A model generated the notes under the pieces. The model saw only the letters and a list, made by a program, of their open reading frames with translations, was not told where the DNA came from and searched no databases. A program made the translations under genes and the position numbers. A DNA stretch of 64,000 nt from assembly GCA_023974075.1 (NCBI GenBank), contig JAMFTG010000250.1, positions 17,501 to 81,500 of the forward strand. Reading direction: 5' to 3'. Positions within the stretch are counted from its first letter, which is position 1. Each line of letters opens with the position of its first letter. Source of the stretch: Chaenocephalus aceratus (Eukaryota > Chordata > Actinopteri > Perciformes > Channichthyidae). Below are positions 53,422 through 64,000 of this stretch, piece by piece.

Positions 53422-53796
53422 AGTCCCGAAGCTGCTTTTAGAGCGTTCCTCCTGTGAGCGTATTCAAGTGTGAAGAAGCTTAAAGCGGAAGACGGTCATA
53501 AAACCAGACTCAGGGCTGGTTCTACTCAGAAGCTGCGGCAGACTGAACGAGCCGGAGCTGCACTCACACACTGAAACGTTAACATGCTCCGATATTTAAT
53601 TTAGCGATAAAACACGTTAATGTAATAGATATCTAAAGTATACTGTAAAAACCCATTCTGAATACTGAGTATCTTTAGTACTTGTAATTGTATTGGAGTA
53701 TTTTCAGACCCATAATGTTTGTACTTCCTCCACCTCCGATATTTACTTTGGCTCTCAGACCAAACTCTCAGTAACATTCTGCACAGACTACTGTAC

Positions 53797-53865
<69 letters not shown>

Positions 53866-53957
53866 GGTGAGTTCGGGATTTACCTGTGCTTGTGATAGAA
53901 ACACAGGAAGTGACTGATACTTATCTAATCAGCTCTCACACACGCACGCAGACACAC

Positions 53958-53992
<35 letters not shown>

Positions 53993-54106
53993 GACACACT
54001 AACACACACACACGCACAGTTAAACATCCTGCGGTCACTGAACAAACAGGAAGTGCTTGTCATCGAGTGTTTCCTCTTAAAGTGTAAACACACTGCAGTG
54101 GGAGTA
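53422..54106. other. Non-coding DNA with TG and CA microsatellites
   Basis: (TG)n at 53799-53863, (CA)n at 53936-54018; the rest is unique. The fragment 53650-53740 (AGTATCTTTAGTACTTGTAA, TTGGAGTATTTTCAG) resembles the dispersed repeat behind the arrays. Confidence 0.6.
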
Positions 54107-54381
54107 GAGGTTTCTCAATACTCAAATTTCCCCTCCTCGACTCCTCGACTCCTCGACTCCTCGACTCCTCGACTCCTCGACTCCTCGACTCCTCGACTCC
54201 TCGGCCCTCCGGGAGTAACCTGGAAATGAATTTCAGTGCGCCATTTTGAAGGACATCTCATTTCTCTTACCTCCTGCTGCTTCCCCTCCTCTCTCCTCGG
54301 CTCCCCTCCTCTCTCCTCGGCTCCCCTCTAAGTATCGAGGATAGGAGTCGAGGAGGGGACATTTAAGAATTGAGAAACCTC
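54107..54381. mobile_element. MITE copy 1 with expanded GACTCCTC repeat
   Basis: Inverted ends GAGGTTTCTCAAT.CT and AG.ATTGAGAAACCTC, flanked by TA on both sides. Inside are about eight GACTCCTC octamers, then ATGAATTTCAG and GCGCCATTTTGAAGGACATC. No coding capacity. Confidence 0.7.
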
Positions 54382-54485
54382 TAGTGAGACGGGGCTTTTA
54401 TTTTTGGCGGAGTCATGGATGGGGTTTTGTCTCAGAGGCAATGCATTCTGGGTATTTTAGATGAAGGGCAACACACACCTCCTTA

Positions 54486-54807
54486 GAGGTTTCTCAATAC
54501 TCAAATGTCCCCTCCTCGACTCCTCGACTCCTCGACTCCTCGACTCCTCGACTCCTCGACTCCTCGACTCCTCGACTCCCCGACTCCTCGACTCCTCGGT
54601 CCTCCGGTAGTGACTCAGAAATGAATTTCAGCGCGCCATTTTGAAGGACATCTCATTTCTCTAACCGCCTGCTGCTTCCCCTCCTCTCTCCTCGGTTCCC
54701 CTCCTCGGCTCCTCCGCTCGCATCTCCTGTGGGCGGGACCAAGTCTCGAGGATAGGAGTCGAGGATAGTAGTCGAGGAGGGGAAACGTGAGTATTGAGAA
54801 ACCCCTC
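54486..54807. mobile_element. MITE copy 2
   Basis: Same structure as copy 1, flanked by TTA at 54483-54485 and 54808-54810. The internal GACTCCTC run is again expanded. Confidence 0.75.
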
Positions 54808-54810
54808 TTA

Positions 54811-55770
54811 CGTGATGCTCATAGTTAGTTATAACACCCTGTTGGGAATGACATCTCACTCGTGTTCTACGGGACATCTCACGGACAGACGTCGTGTTTT
54901 TTACATAATGAGTTTCATTTATTCGCCGAGTTGGAATTTTTCTGCAAAACATGAATTGAGAATATACGTGTTTCAATTCCTCTGATATTTGAACATAGCA
55001 GCTTGAGCTTTATCGCTAATTTTAATGTTTCTATAATTTAATTTACGGAGAGTTCTGATTATAAACTCCTAATCTTATTCTCAATAATCTGTATAATATT
55101 TTGTATTCTTTTAAGTGTATTTAATTGAAATAAAGTGTGCATTAGTAAATCCAAGAGGACACTGCTGGTTAATGATTCATATACACATATATACATGTAG
55201 TCTAGTAAAGGTAGAAGTACTCAGATATTGCACTTGAGTAAAAGTAGCCCCAGAGTGTAGGAATACTCTGTTACAGCAGGTTTTAAAGCGAAACCCATAA
55301 CATTAGTGGCACGTGTCATAAATCATTTGTCTTTAAAAACACCTCTTCTGTTTTGCTTCATATTTTCCCGAGTTCTTCTTTTCTTGGAATAACTTCCGTG
55401 AAACTCCGGAGCTGTCTTTCTCTCACGAGGTACGGCGCGCCGACCGGAGTTTCCCCCGCATATCAATGATTTACCGGTAAAACAGAAAACAGGAAAAGAG
55501 AGGAAGTTCCTCGAGAAAAGGACTCTGACCCGCAGTGTGCTCCCAGCCGTCACCATGGTGATTTGAGACACGTTTCACCAGAGCAACACGTTTCCTTAGC
55601 GGCCCTGTTCCGCTTTGTGTGGATGTTCCCTTCCCTGTGGTGAGTTCCCTGGGGTTTAGTGCATGTCAATGGGCTGCAGAGGCTACAACCCCTGAGAAAT
55701 ACAAATATGTTGTCTTTTGATTTGGAGGATTCATTCACGTGATGCTTTTGTGTGTAAAAGAGTGAATGGA
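54811..55770. other. Unique DNA with a dispersed-repeat fragment
   Basis: 55196-55285 (AGAAGTACTCAGATATTGCA, CCAGAGTGTAGGAATACTCT) is a short piece of the repeat that seeds the 33-bp array, here with about one unit. No gene recognised. Confidence 0.5.
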
Positions 55771-56700
55771 AGAAAGACAATCTTTCAAAGTCAACTTTAT
55801 TGTCAATCTCAAAATATGTTTGCACACACAGAAAGATATAAAACAAAATAAAGGATATACAAAATATATCAAATATGTGTATACCTATACCCCAACGTAT
55901 TTACATAACTGTTATAGCGACAGCAGGAAGCAAACAAAGTCGCTGAGAGGCTGCGAGGCATGTTCGATGTCGCGCGACACGAAACTTGCTGAGATAAAAA
56001 CTCTGTGGTGAAATAATGTGGTTTAATGAAAACCGCGATGATAGCTTGTTCTCCTTGGATCGTTATTTTAATCAGAGCAGTCATTTCAACTTGCGGTCAG
56101 CAAAAGTCCAGCGGCCCCGTGTCACCCTCTCCCCTCAAACAGGTGAACAGGGTTATAATGGGTGCCGCCCATACCCATGTGACCCAGGCCAACCAATCAA
56201 CAGCGATCAAACAAATATCTTATATTAAAACAAAACGCAATACTAAACATGTTTCATGGCTCATATAACTATATATACATACACATTAAAACACTCAATA
56301 AGTACATAAAAACACATATAACCGTTTACTTCAAAAGTAAACAGGATGTTCCAAAACACAGAGCAACACGGAGTCCAAGCCCTGAAACATGAGCTGCATG
56401 TACCTGTAAAGTACCACCGGGGGGAAGCCCAGAACTCTTTGGTAGATTCCCATCTGAGTACACGATGATGCCAACCACAGATAAGCTGGCAATCGCTACT
56501 TCCTGTTACACGAAACGAGAGTCTGCTCCACAGGAAAATGTTTCAACGAATGCAATTAGAAATGGTCTCAACTGTCAGGATGAATGACGCGGGAACAACA
56601 GGAACCAGAGCACGAAGCTGAAGTCCTTAAAGTGCCTCGAGGGGTCGAATGTGAACAGAGACCTCAGGTCAGAACACACGCGGGTTGAACCCCAACAACA
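55771..56700. other. Unique DNA with a dispersed-repeat fragment
   Basis: CAAAGTCAACTTTATTGTCA (about 55788) resembles the start of a common fish dispersed repeat. No gene recognised in the rest. Confidence 0.4.
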
Positions 56701-57617
56701 TGTAGCACAGATCTATACTCAGGTCATGTACTGGAGTACAAGTAGAAGTACTCAGGTCATGTACTGGAGTACAAGTAGAAGTACTCAGGTCATGTACTTG
56801 AGTACAAGTAGAAGTACAGGTCATGTACTGGAGTACAAGTAGATCTACTCAGATATTGTACTTGAGTACAAGTACTCCGGTCATGTAGACCTACTTGAGT
56901 ACAAGTAGAAGTACTCAGGTCTTGTACTTGAGTTAAAGTAGAAGTACTCAGATCATGTACTTAAGTTAAAGTAGAAGTACTCAGATCATGTACTTGAGTA
57001 CAAGTAGAAGTACTCAGGTCTTGTACTTGAGTTAAAGTAGAAGTACTCAGATCATGTACTTAAGTTAAAGTAGAAGTACTCAGATCATGTACTTGAGTCA
57101 AAGTAGAAGTACTCAGGTCTTGTACTTGAGTTAAAGTAGAAGTACTCAGATCTTGTACTTGAGTAAAAGTAGAAGTACTCAGATCTTGTTCTTGAGTAAA
57201 AGTAGAAGTACTCAGATCTTGTAGTAAAAGTAGAAGTACTCAGATCCTGTACTTGAGTAAAAGTAGAAGTACTCAGATCTTGTACTTGAGTAAAAGTAGA
57301 AGTACTCAGATCTTGCACTTTAGTAAAAGTAGAAGTACTCAGATCTTGTACTTGAGTAAAAGTAGAAGTACACAGATCTTGTACTTGAGTAAAAGTAGAA
57401 GTACTCAGATCTTGTACTTGAGTAAAAGTAGAAGTACCAGAGTGTAGGAATACTCTGTTACAGTAAAAGTCCTGCATTCAAAATGTTCCTCAAGTGAAAG
57501 TAGAAAGTATTCTCATCAAAATATAGTGAAAGACAGTGAAAGTAGTCGTTGTGCAGATTGGTCCATTTCAGAATAATATATATATGATATGTTTTATAAT
57601 GATTGATCATGAAAGTG
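56701..57617. repeat. 33-bp array with its dispersed-repeat context
   Basis: About 22 units (56705-57437) of the 33-bp repeat, including CAGGTCATGTACTGGAGTAC variants. Then the single-copy body CAGAGTGTAGGAATACTCTG, AAAAGTCCTGCATTCAAAAT and TGCAGATTGGTCCATTTCAG leads into the 48-bp array. This locus shows the order of segments in the parent element. Confidence 0.9.
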
Positions 57618-58270
57618 TTCTCAGAGCTGGTGGAGGTGCAGCTAGTCTGAAGTACTTTGTAGACTGCAGGGTAGCTGGTGGAGGTGCAGCTAGTCTGAAG
57701 TACTTTGTAGACTGCAGGGTAGCTGGTGAAGGTGCAGCTAGTCTGAAGTACTTTGTAGACTGCAGGGTAGCTGGTGGAGGTGCAGCTAGTCTGAAGTACT
57801 TTGTAGACTGCAGGGTAGCTGGTGAAGGTGCAGCTAGTCTGAAGTACTTTGTAGACTGCAGGGTAGCTGGTGAAGGTGCAGCTAGTCTGAAGTACTTTGT
57901 AGACTGCAGGGTAGCTGGTGAAGGTGCAGCTAGTCTGAAGTACTTTGTAGACTGCAGGGTAGCTGGTGAAGGTGCAGCTAGTCTGAAGTACTTTGTGGAC
58001 TGCAGGGTAGCTGGAGGAGGTGCAGCTAGTCTGAAGTACTTTGTAGACTGCAGGGTAGCTGGTGAAGGTGCAGATAGTCTGAAGTACTTTGTAGACTGCA
58101 GGGTAGCTGGTGGATTTACTCCAGGTGGAACTAAAGTCTGATTCAACACTTGGTTAGATTTACCATCATTCATCCACATCTGTGAAGTAACTAAAGGTAT
58201 TAAATACATGGAGTGGAGGAGAAGTACACCATTTACCTCTGAACTGTAGAGGAGTAGAAGTACACAGTAT
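57618..58270. repeat. 48-bp array, second copy, with 3' flank
   Basis: About ten 48-bp units, then GGATTTACTCCAGGTGGAAC and the same 3' flank as at 1845-2046. It is a shorter paralogue of 697-2046. Confidence 0.92.
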
Positions 58271-58905
<635 letters not shown>

Positions 58906-61900
58906 AGGTTGGAAGAAGTGGAGTACAAATACTTCGTTGCTGTACTTAAGTACATTTTTCTGGTATCAGTACTTTACTCCGCTACTTATTTTTCTGACGA
59001 CTTTTTACTTTTACTTCACACAAACACAAATACCTGTACTTTCTACTTCTCACATGTTGAACTCAAATACCTGTACTTTCTACTTCTTACATGTTGAACC
59101 CAAATACCTGTACTTTCTACTTCTTACATGTTGAACCCAAATACCTGTACTTTCTACTTCTCTCATGTTGAACTCAAATACCTGTACTTTCTACTTCTCA
59201 CATGTTGAACCCAAATACCTGTACTTTCTACTTCTAACATGTTGAACTCAAATACCTGTACTTTCTACTTCTTACATGTTGAACTCAAATACCTGTACTT
59301 TCTACTTCTAACATGTTGAACTCAAATACCTGTACTTTCTACTTGTTACATGTTGAACCCAAATACCTGTACTTTCTACTTCTTACATGTTGAACACAAA
59401 TACCTGTACTTTCTACTTCTCTCATGTTGAACTCAAATACCTGTACTTTCTACTTCTCTCATGTTGAACTCAAATTCCTGTACTTTCTACTTCTTACATG
59501 TTGAACTCAAATACCTGTACTTTCTACTTCTCACATGTTGAACTCAAATACCTGTACTTTCTACTTCTTACATGTTGAACCCAAATACCTGTACTTTCTA
59601 CTTCTCACATGTTGAACTCAAATACCTGTACTTTCTACTTCTTACATGTTGAACTCAAATACCTGTACTTTCTACTTCTAACATGTTGAACTCAAATACC
59701 TGTACTTTCTACTTCTTACATGTTGAACCCAAATACCTGTACTTTCTACTTCTTACATGTTGAACACAAATACCTGTACTTTCTACTTCTCTCATGTTGA
59801 ACTCAAATACCTGTACTTTCTACTTCTCTCATGTTGAACTCAAATTCCTGTACTTTCTACTTCTTACATGTTGAACTCAAATACCTGTACTTTCTACTTC
59901 TCACATGTTGAACTCAAATACCTGTACTTTCTACTTCTTACATGTTGAACCCAAATACCTGTACTTTCTACTTCCTACATGTTGAACACAAATACCTGTA
60001 CTTTCTACTTCTCACATGTTGAACTCAAATACCTGTACTTTCTACTTCTTACATGTTGAACCCAAATACCTGTACTTTCTACTTCCTACATGTTGAACAC
60101 AAATACCTGTACTTTCTACTTCTCACATGTTGAACTCAAATACCTGTACTTTCTACTTCTCACATGTTGAACTCAAATACCTGTACTTTCTACTTCTTAC
60201 ATGTTGAACCCAAATACCTGTACTTTCTACTTCTCTCATGTTGAACTCAAATACCTGTACTTTCTACTTCTCTCATGTTGAACTCAAATACCTGTACTTT
60301 CTACTTCTTACATGTTGAACTCAAATACCTGTACTTTCTACTTCTTACATGTTGAACACAAATACCTGTACTTTCTACTTCTTACATGTTGAACTCAAAT
60401 ACCTGTACTTTCTACTTCTCTCATGTTGAACTCAAATACCTGTACTTTCTACTTCTTACATGTTGAACTCAAATACCTGTACTTTCTACTTCCTACATGT
60501 TGAACACAAATACCTGTACTTTCTACTTCTTACATGTTGAACCCAAATACCTGTACTTTCTACTTCTTACATGTTGAACACAAATACCTGTACTTTCTAC
60601 TTCTTACATGTTGAACACAAATACCTGTACTTTCTACTTCTTACATGTTGAACCCAAATACCTGTACTTTCTACTTCTCTCATGTTGAACTCAAATACCT
60701 GTACTTTCTACTTCTCACATGTTGAACCCAAATACCTGTACTTTCTACTTCTAACATGTTGAACTCAAATACCTGTACTTTCTACTTCTTACATGTTGAA
60801 CTCAAATACCTGTACTTTCTACTTCTAACATGTTGAACTCAAATACCTGTACTTTCTACTTGTTACATGTTGAACCCAAATACCTGTACTTTCTACTTCT
60901 TACATGTTGAACACAAATACCTGTACTTTCTACTTCTCTCATGTTGAACTCAAATACCTGTACTTTCTACTTCTCTCATGTTGAACTCAAATTCCTGTAC
61001 TTTCTACTTCTTACATGTTGAACCCAAATACCTGTACTTTCTACTTCTCACATGTTGAACTCAAATACCTGTACTTTCTACTTCTTACATGTTGAACTCA
61101 AATACCTGTACTTTCTACTTCTAACATGTTGAACTCAAATACCTGTACTTTCTACTTCTTACATGTTGAACCCAAATACCTGTACTTTCTACTTCTTACA
61201 TGTTGAACACAAATACCTGTACTTTCTACTTCTCTCATGTTGAACTCAAATACCTGTACTTTCTACTTCTCTCATGTTGAACTCAAATTCCTGTACTTTC
61301 TACTTCTTACATGTTGAACTCAAATACCTGTACTTTCTACTTCTCACATGTTGAACTCAAATACCTGTACTTTCTACTTCTTACATGTTGAACCCAAATA
61401 CCTGTACTTTCTACTTCCTACATGTTGAACACAAATACCTGTACTTTCTACTTCTCACATGTTGAACTCAAATACCTGTACTTTCTACTTCTTACATGTT
61501 GAACCCAAATACCTGTACTTTCTACTTCCTACATGTTGAACACAAATACCTGTACTTTCTACTTCTCACATGTTGAACTCAAATACCTGTACTTTCTACT
61601 TCTCACATGTTGAACTCAAATACCTGTACTTTCTACTTCTTACATGTTGAACCCAAATACCTGTACTTTCTACTTCTCTCATGTTGAACTCAAATACCTG
61701 TACTTTCTACTTCTCTCATGTTGAACTCAAATACCTGTACTTTCTACTTCTTACATGTTGAACTCAAATACCTGTACTTTCTACTTCTTACATGTTGAAC
61801 ACAAATACCTGTACTTTCTACTTCTTACATGTTGAACTCAAATACCTGTACTTTCTACTTCTCTCATGTTGAACTCAAATACCTGTACTTTCTACTTCTT

Positions 61901-64000
61901 ACATGTTGAACTCAAATACCTGTACTTTCTACTTCCTACATGTTGAACACAAATACCTGTACTTTCTACTTCTTACATGTTGAACCCAAATACCTGTACT
62001 TTCTACTTCTTACATGTTGAACACAAATACCTGTACTTTCTACTTCTTACATGTTGAACACAAATACCTGTACTTTCTACTTCTTACATGTTGAACACAA
62101 ATACCTGTACTTTCTACTTCTCTCATGTTGAACTCAAATACCTGTACTTTCTACTTCTCTCATGTTGAACTCAAATTCCTGTACTTTCTACTTCTTACAT
62201 GTTGAACTCAAATACCTGTACTTTCTACTTCTCACATGTTGAACTCAAATACCTGTACTTTCTACTTCTTACATGTTGAACCCAAATACCTGTACTTTCT
62301 ACTTCTCACATGTTGAACTCAAATACCTGTACTTTCTACTTCTTACATGTTGAACTCAAATACCTGTACTTTCTACTTCTAACATGTTGAACTCAAATAC
62401 CTGTACTTTCTACTTCTTACATGTTGAACCCAAATACCTGTACTTTCTACTTCTTACATGTTGAACACAAATACCTGTACTTTCTACTTCTCTCATGTTG
62501 AACTCAAATACCTGTACTTTCTACTTCTCTCATGTTGAACTCAAATTCCTGTACTTTCTACTTCTTACATGTTGAACCCAAATACCTGTACTTTCTACTT
62601 CCTACATGTTGAACACAAATACCTGTACTTTCTACTTCTCACATGTTGAACTCAAATACCTGTACTTTCTACTTCTTACATGTTGAACCCAAATACCTGT
62701 ACTTTCTACTTCCTACATGTTGAACACAAATACCTGTACTTTCTACTTCTCACATGTTGAACTCAAATACCTGTACTTTCTACTTCTCACATGTTGAACT
62801 CAAATACCTGTACTTTCTACTTCTTACATGTTGAACCCAAATACCTGTACTTTCTACTTCTCTCATGTTGAACTCAAATACCTGTACTTTCTACTTCTCT
62901 CATGTTGAACTCAAATACCTGTACTTTCTACTTCTTACATGTTGAACTCAAATACCTGTACTTTCTACTTCTTACATGTTGAACACAAATACCTGTACTT
63001 TCTACTTCTTACATGTTGAACCCAAATACCTGTACTTTCTACTTCTTACATGTTGAACACAAATACCTGTACTTTCTACTTCTTACATGTTGAACACAAA
63101 TACCTGTACTTTCTACTTCCTACATGTTGAACACAAATACCTGTACTTTCTACTTCTTACATGTTGAACCCAAATACCTGTACTTTCTACTTCTTACATG
63201 TTGAACACAAATACCTGTACTTTCTACTTCTTACATGTTGAACACAAATACCTGTACTTTCTACTTCTTACATGTTGAACTCAAATACCTGTACTTTCTA
63301 CTTCTAACATGTTGAACTCAAATACCTGTACTTTCTACTTGTTACATGTTGAACCCAAATACCTGTACTTTCTACTTCTTACATGTTGAACACAAATACC
63401 TGTACTTTCTACTTCTCTCATGTTGAACTCAAATACCTGTACTTTCTACTTCTCTCATGTTGAACTCAAATTCCTGTACTTTCTACTTCTTACATGTTGA
63501 ACTCAAATACCTGTACTTTCTACTTCTCACATGTTGAACTCAAATACCTGTACTTTCTACTTCTTACATGTTGAACCCAAATACCTGTACTTTCTACTTC
63601 TCACATGTTGAACTCAAATACCTGTACTTTCTACTTCTTACATGTTGAACTCAAATACCTGTACTTTCTACTTCTAACATGTTGAACTCAAATACCTGTA
63701 CTTTCTACTTCTTACATGTTGAACCCAAATACCTGTACTTTCTACTTCTTACATGTTGAACACAAATACCTGTACTTTCTACTTCTCTCATGTTGAACTC
63801 AAATACCTGTACTTTCTACTTCTCTCATGTTGAACTCAAATTCCTGTACTTTCTACTTCTTACATGTTGAACTCAAATACCTGTACTTTCTACTTCTCAC
63901 ATGTTGAACTCAAATACCTGTACTTTCTACTTCTTACATGTTGAACCCAAATACCTGTACTTTCTACTTCCTACATGTTGAACACAAATACCTGTACTTT
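58906..64000. repeat. 37-bp satellite array with higher-order repeats
   Basis: After the same entry flank as at 6911-7020, about 134 regular 37-bp units run to the window edge. Spacer variants TTACATG, TCACATG, CTCATG, CTACATG, AACATG and GTTACATG and the variant CAAATTCCTG recur in the same order in large blocks, spaced by multiples of 37 bp (for example 1517 bp between the GTTACATG variants near 59344 and 60861). Confidence 0.96.

Overview
The window looks like non-coding, satellite-rich euchromatin of a ray-finned fish, probably a percomorph teleost. The signs are very many (CA/TG)n microsatellites, an L2-type LINE with the usual fish 3' tail, a hAT element with an intact 8-bp target duplication, a tyrosine-recombinase (Ngaro-like) retroelement, and several minisatellites that look like expansions of segments of one common fish dispersed repeat. 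Almost all long open frames here are stop-free readings of short tandem repeats (periods 15, 27, 30, 33, 48 and 57 bp) and are not genes. Only one probable host exon was found: the 3' terminal exon at 53293-53374 followed by a poly(A) signal.

Layout: 1-560 pyrimidine minisatellite; 697-2046 dispersed repeat carrying a 48-bp array; 2208-6785 unique DNA, microsatellites and a MITE; 6895-8090 37-bp array; 8905-10550 L2 LINE; 12125-12879 hAT element; 13858-15298 dispersed repeat with 15-bp array, then 57-bp array; 17105-18011 33-bp array; 18012-36954 a large palindromic element; 36955-43262 continuation of the 33-bp array; 43771-44137 inverted 57-bp array; 46000-48266 27-bp array; 50510-53165 composite 14/16-bp minisatellite; 54107-54807 two MITE copies; 56701-58270 33-bp and 48-bp arrays; 59016-64000 37-bp array with higher-order structure.

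The most interesting object is the 18.9-kb element at 18012-36954. It begins AGTAGTGATACAAATGCC, ends with the exact reverse complement, and is flanked by the 6-bp direct repeat TAGAAG. Removing it restores an uninterrupted 33-bp satellite unit. Two near-identical inverted arms of about 6.3-6.5 kb surround a 708-bp asymmetric centre. Each arm carries the same small genes: tandem 54/49-aa ORFs near the terminus, a 187-aa protein with a CxxC...HxC cluster, a 154-aa protein with a Bcl-2-like pattern, and a lysine/arginine-rich protein. Two of these share a duplicated promoter module. The termini carry a GC box and repeated ACCGGAAGT (ETS-type) sites. No polymerase, integrase, ATPase, protease or capsid gene is present.

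The 6-bp duplication, 5'-AG ends and long inverted repeats fit integration by a Polinton/Maverick (adintovirus)-type integrase. My inference is that this is a non-autonomous or defective palindromic derivative of such a DNA virus or transposon, built from the early-gene end of the genome. It was later hit in one arm only by a decayed Ngaro-like element (23056-28504), which shows split direct repeats and no target duplication.
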